DNA from: an uncultured Lachnospiraceae bacterium | GTDB lineage: Bacteria; Bacillota; Clostridia; Lachnospirales; Lachnospiraceae | Direction of reading: 5' to 3' | Length of the DNA stretch: 64,000 bases | NCBI GenBank assembly: GCA_910578605.1 | Contig: CAJTQG010000003.1 | Coordinates: 65,446-129,445 of the forward strand | In this document: one piece after another, positions 14,704 through 24,500 of the stretch | How the letters are laid out: each line of letters starts with the position of its first letter | Position numbering within the stretch: position 1 is the stretch's first letter | The notes under the pieces: generated by a model | What the model was told of the DNA's origin: nothing | Seen by the model: the letters and a program-made list of their open reading frames with translations, nothing else | Database searches by the model: none | Position numbers and translations under genes: made by a program

Positions 14704-16320
14704 ATGGCAGCAAGAACAATAACAATTGAAATCGGAAACGAGATCATTAGATTATGTGAGGTTCGCAGTGCAAACGGTAAAGATGTCATGGTGTATCATG
14801 CGGTTACTGAGGATACGCCAATGGGTGCCTGTGAAGATGGATATATCCGAAATGTTGCGGATATTGTAACTGTTGTGAAGGGAATGATAGCAGAGGAGAA
14901 TATTGCTACAAAGGATGTAACCTTTGTAATCAATTCCACTAAAATTGCTAGTAAGGAAGTTATTCTTCCAAATGTAAAAAAGGAAAAAATGCAGGAATTG
15001 ATAGAATCCAATGCATCGGATTATTTTCCTGTTAATATAGACGAATATGTTTTGTCTTTCACTGTATTGGAGACAAAGAAAGAGGATGGTGCTAATAACG
15101 CCAGAGTATTAGTGTACGCGGCACCAGAAGCGATTGTAAAGAGTTATTACGAATTAGCCAGAGCATTAAAGGTAAACATTACTGCTATTGACTACGTAGG
15201 TAACTCTATTTTGCATATTATGAAAAAACAGATTTCAGAGGAACCTACTTTAGTAGTACAAATGGGAATGGATTCTACTTTAGTTAGTGTTATGCAAAAT
15301 AATGTTTTGCAATTGCAGAGAACAATTCCATATGGCAAGCTGTTAGCAATTAACAGCATTATGGATGAAAAGAAAGTAAAGTTTGATGTGGCTTTAGAAT
15401 TGCTGCATAATTCAGATATTATTAAAGAGAATTTGGATGAGAATAGTATTACAGAGTCCTTATCGTATTTGATTAACAATGTAAAGCGAGTGATTGAATA
15501 TTATGGTAGCCGTCATGTGGAGGCTCCTGTTGTAAAAACTTTGATTATTGGAGAAGGAGCAGAAATTTTAAATATCGAGAAGCTTTTTGCCAACGAGACT
15601 GGAGTGCAAACAGAGTTGATTCAAGAAGTGCAGCACATTCAGGCATTTAATCGTGTAAAGATGGCTCCCTCACTGCTTCGCAATTATCTTCCCGGAATTG
15701 GAGCAGGTATTGCACCAATTAACTTTGTGCCTAGAGATTTTATAGAATTAGAGAAACAGACAACAGATGCTGCTATTTATCGAGTGGCATTTATAGTGGC
15801 AGTTTTTGCTGCTATTATGTTGACAGTGTTGCCATATTTTAATTATTTATCTCTCTCATCTCAGAAAACAAAAACAACAGAAAATATTCGTAAATCTCAA
15901 GGTATACAGCAAATTGTAAATGATTACTATAATGCCAAAGATATTATGAAGGATGTTGGTATTTTTTATGCTAGTACCATTAACAACAATGAGTGGACAG
16001 TTCATTTTTATGAGACATTAGAGAAAATTACACCAAAAGATATTCAATTTACAAGTATAACTACAGCCAGTGGTGCTGCAAGTATTACAGGTACGGCATT
16101 GACAAAAGGTTCTGTGGCTATATTAGTTCAGAAGTTAAATGAACAGGCAAAGGGAGGCAATGTATCCTATGTGCATTTGACTAATATTACAGAAGCTGAG
16201 AAGGATGATGGAAGTGTGGAGGTTACATTTGCTATTTCCTGTGCCTTTAATATGAATGTGGCTGAGATTATTCAGGAGTTTATGCCAAAAGAAGAAGAAA
16301 CATCGACTAATGCGAAATAA
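14704..16320 (+). CDS. pilM: Fused PilM-PilN type IV pilus assembly protein
   Basis: A 538-residue protein joining two components that are usually separate. Residues 1-350 are an actin-like PilM domain (TITIEIGNEIIRLCEV, VVQMGMDSTLVSVM, LIIGEGAE), which in other systems is cytoplasmic and binds the PilN N-terminus. A short INFVPRDF stretch, the typical start of PilN, follows at about residue 340; a membrane segment spans about 357-380, and a PilN-like extracytoplasmic domain fills the rest (VHFYETLEKITPKDIQFTSI). So the PilM-PilN contact is covalent here. Ribosome binding site AAGAGG. No frameshift is involved. Confidence 0.85.
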   Translation: MAARTITIEIGNEIIRLCEVRSANGKDVMVYHAVTEDTPMGACEDGYIRNVADIVTVVKGMIAEENIATKDVTFVINSTKIASKEVILPNVKKEKMQELIESNASDYFPVNIDEYVLSFTVLETKKEDGANNARVLVYAAPEAIVKSYYELARALKVNITAIDYVGNSILHIMKKQISEEPTLVVQMGMDSTLVSVMQNNVLQLQRTIPYGKLLAINSIMDEKKVKFDVALELLHNSDIIKENLDENSITESLSYLINNVKRVIEYYGSRHVEAPVVKTLIIGEGAEILNIEKLFANETGVQTELIQEVQHIQAFNRVKMAPSLLRNYLPGIGAGIAPINFVPRDFIELEKQTTDAAIYRVAFIVAVFAAIMLTVLPYFNYLSLSSQKTKTTENIRKSQGIQQIVNDYYNAKDIMKDVGIFYASTINNNEWTVHFYETLEKITPKDIQFTSITTASGAASITGTALTKGSVAILVQKLNEQAKGGNVSYVHLTNITEAEKDDGSVEVTFAISCAFNMNVAEIIQEFMPKEEETSTNAK

Positions 16321-16347
16321 AAAGTAGGAGAAGGAGGACGACAACAT

Positions 16348-17046
16348 ATGAATCTAAATATTGATATTTCGGAAAGAGATAAAAAGTTTTTATTTATAGG
16401 TATAGGGCTTGTGTTGATATTCTTATCCTACATGTTAGGTTATAAGAACATAGATGCAGAGAATAAAAAATTGTCTGAGGAAGTGACTAAATTAAAAGCA
16501 ACTTTTAATATGCTGCAGGAGAAAGCTACTCAGCAAAGTACTTATGTGGAGGGTACACAGGAATATACAAATTATTATAATGTGTATCTGAATCGTTTTG
16601 CTCACGGAAATTTGGAAGATGAAATTACAATGTTCTATAGTAAATGTGAGGAGACAACAGGAGCTGCCATTACCCAGGTGGGATTCGGAGATACAGTGGA
16701 TGCTTATACATTTGGAGTTCTAACACCATCTGACCCAGATAAGGAACAAGAAAAAAAGTATGGTGCGCCTGCTGACTATAAAGGAAAAAGTATTAGCTAC
16801 AGCTTAATTGTGAATGGTACATATGCACAGCTGAAGGATGTATTAAAGTATATCAGTGATGGCAGTGGAAGAAAAGTGGTTACAGATATAGCTGCGTCTT
16901 ATGATAACTCTACCGGATTAATCAGTGCCACTATGACAGTGGTAGATTATTTCATTGAGATGTCTGACGAGGAATACAAAGCTTCCATTGCAAAACCACA
17001 GGTAGATTTAGGCGTGACAAATATTTTTAATGCAGCATCTAAATAG
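16348..17046 (+). CDS. pilO: PilO-like type IV pilus assembly protein
   Basis: A 232-residue membrane protein with a short cytoplasmic N-terminus, one membrane segment (residues 13-33, FLFIGIGLVLIFLSYMLG), a coiled-coil stretch (ENKKLSEEVTKLKATFNMLQ) and an extracytoplasmic alpha/beta domain. This is the layout of PilO, which pairs with PilN to align the machine. Sequence similarity to known PilO is low by eye; the call rests on topology and on its place after the PilM-PilN gene. Strong AGGAGG site 10 nt before the ATG. Confidence 0.75.
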   Translation: MNLNIDISERDKKFLFIGIGLVLIFLSYMLGYKNIDAENKKLSEEVTKLKATFNMLQEKATQQSTYVEGTQEYTNYYNVYLNRFAHGNLEDEITMFYSKCEETTGAAITQVGFGDTVDAYTFGVLTPSDPDKEQEKKYGAPADYKGKSISYSLIVNGTYAQLKDVLKYISDGSGRKVVTDIAASYDNSTGLISATMTVVDYFIEMSDEEYKASIAKPQVDLGVTNIFNAASK

Positions 17047-17081
17047 AGCTTGTATAGCCATGATAGAAAAGAGGTGTCATC

Positions 17082-18158
17082 TTGAGAAAATTAGATGATA
17101 AAGGGTTAACTTTAATAGAGTTGATTATTACAGTTTGTATTATTGCTATGATTACAGCGCCGTTTTTGAATAGCTTTGTCAATGCTTCTCATACAAATGC
17201 CAGAGCCGCCAAGAGACAAAAAGCATCTACTTGGTGCCAGTATTTTCTTGAGGAATGTAAAGTATCAACTTTAGAAGAATTAAAAAATAAATATTTGATT
17301 AATTATCAGGATTACAAGGATTCCTCAGGCAAAAGAGAAAAAATTGTGATTGATTTAAGTAATGACGATATGCCCTCTGATGCTAAAATACAGGGACTTG
17401 AGGCAACAATTACACTTAGTCCTAAGGAATACACAAAGGAGGGAAGTGCCACACAGGATCCTTCTGGAAATACAGTGTATAATAATTATGCTGGTCTGGT
17501 AAATGATGTAATGATTCCTTCCATGTCTGATGTAGATGCCAATAAAGATGCAGTTTTAGTAAAGGAGTTTTATCAGCTAGACAGTGAGTATAAGGCAAGC
17601 CAGGGTGCGGGGGATAACATTCGAAGGGATTGTGTGATTACATTAAAATATGATGGAATAAAGAAGCAGTATATTGTTTCTGCTGAGATTACCTATCATG
17701 ATGTAACAGGAGCTGCAGGAAGCAAGACATATTCTAGTGATGCGGTTTATAAGAAAAGCTTTACGGATGATATTACAAAGGAGGATGTTCCTAATATATA
17801 TCTATGTTACCCGGCGGCAAGTGTTTCTGATAAGATTACTGTAGTGAATGAACTAGATGATGAGGATAAATTTGATGTGTATCTTGTCATACAGTCGGAA
17901 TTTCATCAATTGCAGTCTATATCCACACAGTTAAGCTTTTTGCATAAGCCTAACGGAGGAAGTGCTTTGGCAAGCGGACATTCCTGTGGAATGAAGACAC
18001 ATGTGTGGAATGACAATAAATGTTATATTAATGGAAGTGATGCTACCTCCATATTATCAGGAAGAGCAGACACAGTGGATTCTTTATTTAATGTAACAGT
18101 ATCTATTAAGCGAGATGGAACAGAAATTGCAGCAATGCAGTCAGGAAAAGAAGAGTAG
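17082..18158 (+). CDS. Minor prepilin, PilV-like
   Basis: A 358-residue prepilin with the short leader MRKLDDKG cleaved before LTLIELIITVCIIAMITAPF; Glu is at mature position 5. The extracellular domain of about 320 residues is larger than in usual pilins. The pattern of a leader, hydrophobic helix and NSFVNASHTNARAAKRQKAS is like PilV/GspI minor pilins. The start is TTG, 5 nt after GAGGTG. It is the first of four minor prepilins before the very large protein, the same set of partners (V, W, X, T/U) found before pilY1 in Pseudomonas. Confidence 0.75.
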   Translation: MRKLDDKGLTLIELIITVCIIAMITAPFLNSFVNASHTNARAAKRQKASTWCQYFLEECKVSTLEELKNKYLINYQDYKDSSGKREKIVIDLSNDDMPSDAKIQGLEATITLSPKEYTKEGSATQDPSGNTVYNNYAGLVNDVMIPSMSDVDANKDAVLVKEFYQLDSEYKASQGAGDNIRRDCVITLKYDGIKKQYIVSAEITYHDVTGAAGSKTYSSDAVYKKSFTDDITKEDVPNIYLCYPAASVSDKITVVNELDDEDKFDVYLVIQSEFHQLQSISTQLSFLHKPNGGSALASGHSCGMKTHVWNDNKCYINGSDATSILSGRADTVDSLFNVTVSIKRDGTEIAAMQSGKEE

Positions 18159-18169
18159 GAGTGAACTCT

Positions 18170-20401
18170 ATGAAAAGAATTTATGGCAAGCTTCTTAAAT
18201 TTCATAAGGATCAAAAAGGTTCTACTTTATTGGTGACCATGGTTGCCATGCTGTTTATCGGTACCTTAGGTACATTGATACTGATTGCTGCACTGGCGAA
18301 TTATGAAATGAATAATATGGACTATGGTTCTAAAAGAAGCTTTTATTTGGCAGAAAAAGCGATGGAAGAAATTCATTCTGGTATCGGTGTAGATGCAATG
18401 GGTAAGCTATCAGATGCCTATGTGGAGGTTCTAGGAAATATTGTTAAAAATGACGGGTCTGGAGGCTTTTTAAAGATTGACAATACAAAGGCAAATGAAC
18501 AGTTTCGTGAAAAATATTTTGACATGTTAGAAGCTGCTTATTGTAATGCCAATGTAAATGCTGTTATGGATACGGTGAAGGCATATGTCAGAAAAGAAAA
18601 TGGTTATAATTATACAATTGAAGATCCTGTATCCATACAGACAGTAAAAAAGATGGAGGATGGCAAGGAGAAGATTGATTCAGTTGTAATAGAAGGATTG
18701 AAAGTGATTTGTGAAAATCAGAGAGTAGGATATTATAGTTCTATTACAACAGATATTATTATTCAGGCACCTCCCTATGAGATTAATTTTACTACCAATG
18801 GAACCGTTCCTTGGGATAAGGTAATGCAGTATTGTGTAGTGGCAAGAAATGATTTGAACATTGCTTCTGATTCTAAGATTATAGGAAATCTTTTTTCTGG
18901 TAATGATGGAATTGCCTTTGTGGACAGAATCGGAACTAAGAAAATAAATGTAGATGTATTGGCACACAATGTAGTTACATCTGGTTCTATTACAGAGGCA
19001 TATGCAGATGTAGATATTAAATCTGATGATTCGTCTAAGGCGCAGATATGGGCAAAATCTTTAAAAACTTCTTCTTATGTTCAAACAACAGGCAAGGAGT
19101 TGGGAAAATACAGCAAGACCATTTCAGATTATCAGTCACCTCATATTTTAAATAAATATAATATTGACGGAAGATGTATATTAGCAGATGACTTAGAAGT
19201 GAGCGGTGATGGCAGTGAGGTTACCATAAAGGGTGAATATTATGGTTATGGAGATAGTACTATTACAGCAGATAATAATAGTGCTATTGTAGTAAATGGA
19301 TTGGGTGCTAGTTTAGATATGACATCAGTGAACAAACTGTTGGTGGCAGGAAATGCTTATGTGGATTTAACACAAGGCGGCGGTTTGCAGGATTATAGTA
19401 CAGGTGAATCTATTACTGTGAAGGGCAATCAGGTTGCCTACTTAGCAGATTTAGAGGACTTAAAGGATATTAGTTCATCACTTACGAATCCAATGGAGGT
19501 TAGTGAATTTAAGGATGCATACAATGCGGGACTTGACAGCAAAAAAATCATAAAACGTCAGGTAGGAAGTTTGTATTATTTTTATAAGAAAGATGGTTCT
19601 TTAAATCACCAAATTTCAATTTATAATGATTATTTTAGTAACAACTGTACTGATTTATTTAATAATCCGTTAATGAGCAGAATTTCAAAAATGAAATTAT
19701 CAAAGCTCCAGATTGACACAGGTGCAGATATATATACAAAAGCTAATATTTTGCAGACAGATGGAAGCAGTATTTCTAAAATGTCCAGTGGGGAATATAA
19801 CAGTGGTGGATCTGTGGGAAATCATCTTATTGAATTAAAAGGTGATTTAAAACACCGATATGCACAAATGTGTACTTTGTTGGATGATTACCGCGGGGCT
19901 CAGGAGATAGGTTCTCACTATTATCCATATACAGGAGGCACCATTGGAAATGCCTATGAATCCTGTGTGGAAATTAGCAGGGTGGAGGCTTTAGCCAGTG
20001 GTGTAGAGTACAGCGGAACTATGAATATCAATGGTAAAAATACTTACTATATGGTTTGTAATAATAAAGATGTAAGTACCGTTACCATACCCAATGGGTA
20101 TGATGGATATGTAGTAATCTGTTCAGGAAGTGTCAGCATGCCTACTGATATGAATGGAATTGTGTTTGCAAAGGAGGTTTTGGTTCGCAATGATGCAGGT
20201 TCGCGGATTAAAGTAAGTGCAGATGCTGCATTAGTAAAGGCCATTTTGGATAATGAAAACACAATACCAAATGGATTGAGCAAGAGAATTGCATGGTTCT
20301 TAGTAGGTTTAGTGACAGATGATAAGGATGATGGGAAGAACATTAATAATGTAGGTTATGATGATATAGTAGGTTATGAGAATTGGGCAAAAAATCAATA
20401 A
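18170..20401 (+). CDS. Very large PilX/GspK-like prepilin with a repetitive extracellular domain
   Basis: A 743-residue protein with leader ending QKG, cleaved before STLLVTMVAMLFIGTLGTLI. The mature protein lacks Glu at position 5, as do GspK and many PilX proteins, which sit at the filament tip. Residues 170-460 contain Gly-, Asn- and Thr-rich alternating strands (SGDGSEVTIKGEYYGYGDS, NNSAIVVNGLGASLDM) that look like a beta-helix or adhesin stalk. Ordinary PilX proteins have about 200 residues. The ATG at 18170 is 8 nt after AGGAG; a GTG at 18161 overlaps that site. It starts 11 bp after the previous stop. Confidence 0.7.
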   Translation: MKRIYGKLLKFHKDQKGSTLLVTMVAMLFIGTLGTLILIAALANYEMNNMDYGSKRSFYLAEKAMEEIHSGIGVDAMGKLSDAYVEVLGNIVKNDGSGGFLKIDNTKANEQFREKYFDMLEAAYCNANVNAVMDTVKAYVRKENGYNYTIEDPVSIQTVKKMEDGKEKIDSVVIEGLKVICENQRVGYYSSITTDIIIQAPPYEINFTTNGTVPWDKVMQYCVVARNDLNIASDSKIIGNLFSGNDGIAFVDRIGTKKINVDVLAHNVVTSGSITEAYADVDIKSDDSSKAQIWAKSLKTSSYVQTTGKELGKYSKTISDYQSPHILNKYNIDGRCILADDLEVSGDGSEVTIKGEYYGYGDSTITADNNSAIVVNGLGASLDMTSVNKLLVAGNAYVDLTQGGGLQDYSTGESITVKGNQVAYLADLEDLKDISSSLTNPMEVSEFKDAYNAGLDSKKIIKRQVGSLYYFYKKDGSLNHQISIYNDYFSNNCTDLFNNPLMSRISKMKLSKLQIDTGADIYTKANILQTDGSSISKMSSGEYNSGGSVGNHLIELKGDLKHRYAQMCTLLDDYRGAQEIGSHYYPYTGGTIGNAYESCVEISRVEALASGVEYSGTMNINGKNTYYMVCNNKDVSTVTIPNGYDGYVVICSGSVSMPTDMNGIVFAKEVLVRNDAGSRIKVSADAALVKAILDNENTIPNGLSKRIAWFLVGLVTDDKDDGKNINNVGYDDIVGYENWAKNQ

Positions 20402-20422
20402 TATAGGAGGTGCAATATTTTG

Positions 20423-20908
20423 ATGAAAAAAGATAATAAAGGATTCTCCTTGATTGAATTATTGATTGTGCTGGCTATAATGGGATTGCTGGTAGGTACA
20501 ACTGTCAATGTATGGTATTATTTTAGACAGGCAGATGTGAAACAGGCATCTAAGTTGATTAATACAATGCTGGAATACACACGTACCAATACAATGTCTA
20601 TCAACGCAAACTGGGAAATGAAGATTGAAAAGGATATTACAGATGACACTTATTATGTAACTGTTTATCGCAATGGTAATCTTTGGAGAAAGAATGAGTT
20701 GGGAAAACGTATCAGTATTTACACAGTAAAAGGCTCAGCAGAGACAGAAATTACATCATCCGTATCTGCTTCCATTACTTTTAAAATGGATACAGGGGGA
20801 ATTAAGGAGTGTGGGGGAGCAGAGGCCTATCGAATAAAGAGCGGCGATAAGGTAGTGGATGTAAAGCTTGTTCCATTAACAGGAGCACATTATGTAGAAT
20901 ATCAATAG
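20423..20908 (+). CDS. Minor prepilin, FimT/GspH-like
   Basis: A 161-residue prepilin with leader MKKDNKG cleaved before FSLIELLIVLAIMGLLVGTT; Glu is at mature position 5. The rest resembles GspH/FimT minor pilins in size and strand-rich layout (YYVTVYRNGNLWRKNELGKR, TFKMDTGGIKECGG). AGGAGG at 20405-20410 is 9 nt from a TTG at 20420 and 12 nt from the ATG at 20423, so the exact start is uncertain by one codon. Such proteins usually help to initiate pilus assembly together with V-, W- and X-type partners, all encoded next to it. Confidence 0.78.
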   Translation: MKKDNKGFSLIELLIVLAIMGLLVGTTVNVWYYFRQADVKQASKLINTMLEYTRTNTMSINANWEMKIEKDITDDTYYVTVYRNGNLWRKNELGKRISIYTVKGSAETEITSSVSASITFKMDTGGIKECGGAEAYRIKSGDKVVDVKLVPLTGAHYVEYQ

Positions 20909-20923
20909 GAAAGGCGGGATAAA

Positions 20924-21496
20924 ATGAAGAAAGATGAAAAACAAGAGCTTTTTTTAGATAATAAAGGCTTAAGTTTAATCGAGTTGCTCGTGACAGTAAC
21001 AATCAGTAGCTTTGTGTTAATCAGCGTGTTTTCATTTATGCTTGCCGGAAGTAAAAGCTATGCCAATGCCAGTGCAGAGATGGATTTACAGAGTACTAGA
21101 CAGCTTACGATGAACTTTATAGCAGATGGAATTATGTCAGCAAGTCGTGAACATATTGAGATGAATCCTTTAAATCCGATAGGCGGTCAGGCGTTTACTT
21201 TCTCCACGGTACATGATGTGGTGACTGACCGAACGAACAATACAGTAGAACAAAAAGGTGTTACTTTTTATTATGATGGAGACAGTAGCCTGTATGTCTA
21301 TGAGGCAAACGCAACTTTGGCGCAGATTCAGTCTAACAATAAAAATAATTTAGTCTCTAAAAATGTGGATAGCATTGAGTTTACATTGAATAAGGATGAT
21401 AAAGACAGTGTGGAATCTGTTAGGGTAAAGGCTGTTTTTCAAGTAAAAGGAAGAACGTCTGCGGTAGATACAGTTTATAAGGTACGCAATAAGTAG
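20924..21496 (+). CDS. Minor prepilin, PilW/GspJ-like
   Basis: A 190-residue prepilin with a 15-residue leader ending NKG, cleaved before LSLIELLVTVTISSFVLISVF; Glu is at mature position 5. The following SKSYANASAEMDLQSTRQLT and the later YYDGDSSLYVYE and SVRVKAVFQVKG fit the PilW/GspJ type. It starts 16 bp after the previous stop and ends 14 bp before the giant gene, so it is translated with both. GAAAGGCGGG precedes the ATG. It probably completes a four-part tip complex. Confidence 0.78.
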   Translation: MKKDEKQELFLDNKGLSLIELLVTVTISSFVLISVFSFMLAGSKSYANASAEMDLQSTRQLTMNFIADGIMSASREHIEMNPLNPIGGQAFTFSTVHDVVTDRTNNTVEQKGVTFYYDGDSSLYVYEANATLAQIQSNNKNNLVSKNVDSIEFTLNKDDKDSVESVRVKAVFQVKGRTSAVDTVYKVRNK

Positions 21497-21509
21497 GAAG
21501 GAAGTGGAT

Positions 21510-24500
21510 GTGGTGAAAGCATTGTATAGGAAATGTAAGAAGCGCAAAAAGACTTCAATTGCTGTATTGGTAATGTTATTTGCATTTCTAGCTGGCGGCA
21601 TATTTTATTTGAATCGTGTTCCGTCGGAGGCAGTAACAAAATATCAGTCCGGTATTGCCAATGGGCATGGTGTTGCATTTTATAATGATGAGGTGCCGGA
21701 GGAAAAAGCAGAAAAGGGAACAGCAGAAAATCCATTTGTAGTAGTGGAAATCTTGACTGACAAAAGTTATATGGAGTTTGGGTGGTTAGTAGAGGGCTGT
21801 GAGCCTGTACCAGCAGAATTTATGCAGATTAGCAATGGAATGATGGCTATAACTTCCCATGGAGATATAGGTACTGCAAAACAGATTCATAAGGAAAATA
21901 AAGGAACGGATGTATATAAAGAAGAATTATCTGCATATGATGATTCCAATGCATGGATAGAACATACATTTCCAGAAGAAAATTATTATGCACAGTTTCG
22001 AAAAGGTGACAGCAATGGCGCCATGGATTTTGTGTATGATTCTAAGAAAAATGTATTTAAGCAGGTTACTCCTGGAACAGGTGATTTTTCTAAAGTAAAA
22101 GAGATTAAGGTGGACTCCACAAAGCCTGTTTATCAAAGAAGATTTAGTAATTGGAGTTATACATGTTATGATAAGGATGCATCTGGAAACTACACAGTTA
22201 AGCGAAATGACATTATAACAGGCAGTGATGAGATTCAAGATGTAACAAATGGAAAGTATTATATTTTAGATGTAGATGCACATGAGAGACCTGCATGGAC
22301 TTGCGCTTACGGTTATGTGGAGGGAAAGACATCCCAGGAATTTTATGGTTATTATGAATATGTAGGTAAAAATAATGGCGGAAATTATAATTTTTCAAAA
22401 AATAAATATTCTCTTGTGAAAATGAATCAGGGAGATTATAAATTCTTTCCAGTAGAAAAATACAATGCATCTAAACCATATAACATTTCTAAAAATCCAA
22501 GCGATCCATATTTTGGAGAAAGGTTTTATGTAAAGGCAAATCTGCTTCATTATTATGAGATGGTAAAAGATACACAGCATATCTTTTATGAATATAAAAA
22601 TAAAAATTCATTTGTGAATACAACAATACGAAATGCTTATGAGTTAGATGATAAAGGTGTGGCTAATTTCCATGTGGTAGTTTGTTCTTTGACAGTAAAA
22701 GAATTAAATAGGTATATGAGACAGTCGGAGGCAGAAAATGCTGCTGAAGGTAATAACGCAGGTAAATGGGTTGAGCGTTCTGATATTATATTTATGAATT
22801 GTACTAGTCATGAGGACAGCTTTAGAAAAATGATTGCAAGCTGCTATGATGATGTGGAGTACACAAATGGTTCCATGAAATATACAGGCGACAATGATTT
22901 ATCTTGGCAGTCAGTAATGTGTATTTATAATAAAGTTGCTAACGGAGGTGAGAGTGGGGACCGTTCAGCTCTAGTATCTGGTTGGGGCATTATTCATGGT
23001 GCAGACCAAGTAAAAAATGTGCAGCGATATGAGTTTGGTTATGACAAGCGATTCAATATTGTAATGCATAAGTGCGGAAGTTCTGCCACCTTTACAGCAT
23101 CAAAAAATAATACTTACAAATTGATGGTTATGCTGCGTTCTATGGATACGGATATGTTTTATAATACTTTTATGAAGAATTATAATAATGCAGATAAAAA
23201 TCCAGCAATTGTCTATGACGCAAAGAATGATACAGGGTATTATAAATGGGCGTATGATCAGGCATTGGCAGATGGCTATTCTAAAGATCAGGCGATGGAG
23301 ATTGCTTCTTATTGGGGTTCCATGACATTTATGCCTCTTAACAGTGATGGAACAGAGAGCACATGGGCTCAGCTTACTGACCAAAACTCAGATTTATACA
23401 AAACCTACAAGATGAATCCAACCTTTGCGAATGGTGGCAGTACAGTTACAGGTAATATTTTCATGTGGAATGATGATACTGGTTTTTATGATTCTTTTTT
23501 ACAGGATGGAAAGAATACAAATAATTTTACAGAGATTTTCCAAGACTGGTTAGATGAAAAGGACCGTGATGATGACACAAATGCAGCGGTATTGGAATTT
23601 TTGTTAGGGTACCAAGGCAATGCTATCAATGCAAAACCAACTCTAAAAGTGTTAGAGATAGAGCCATGTAATGATTTTTATTTAAATGAGGATTTTGTTC
23701 GGATCATGCTTCCTCAATTTAAAGGCAATATTGTAATTGAACAGGTTACTACAGCGGAGTTTAACGGCAGAATTGACAATGTATGTGAGGATTATGATTT
23801 TATATATATAGGTCATATGAATGGAACATTGACAAATGATGCAGGTGCCATTATAGATAGTACCGGCTTGATATACCGAAAGGAAGGACAGCAGGTTGGC
23901 ACATCCTCTGGATTAATTAAATATCCTATGGGTAATCTTGTATTTGATATAGCTACAAGTAAAGCAGGCAACCAGACAATTTACAGCGGCGGAAATATTA
24001 CAGTACCAGGAAATGATATCACAAATGTTAAGTATCAGGAGTTGTTAAGTTATATTGAATCAGGTCAGCCTATTGTAGCGGAGAATGGTATCTATAAGGG
24101 GGATGAAACAAAGATAGGAAAAGATACAAATATACTAAAATTAAAGAAAAAGGCTGGGGGAGAAAAGAATTTTGTTCAAATGGTATATGGTCCCAATAAT
24201 ACTTTGCTGGAATGCTTAAGCAGTGCAAAACCGATTATTACAGGAACTATGCCGACAGAATATGCCACAATCGATGCTGATAGTGGTAATATATCTTATC
24301 AATATTTAAGTGATAGAAAATTAACTTTCTCTTTTGCAGTATCGGATTTTAAAACAACTTTTGCTTCTAAAAATACGTATCATTATAACATTTATGTTGA
24401 TTTAAATGGGGATGGAAAGTTTAAAAAGACTTCATCTGTGAGTACAAATGAATTGTTTGCTTCCGGAACAATTGTTGCAGACAATAAAACCAATACAGCG

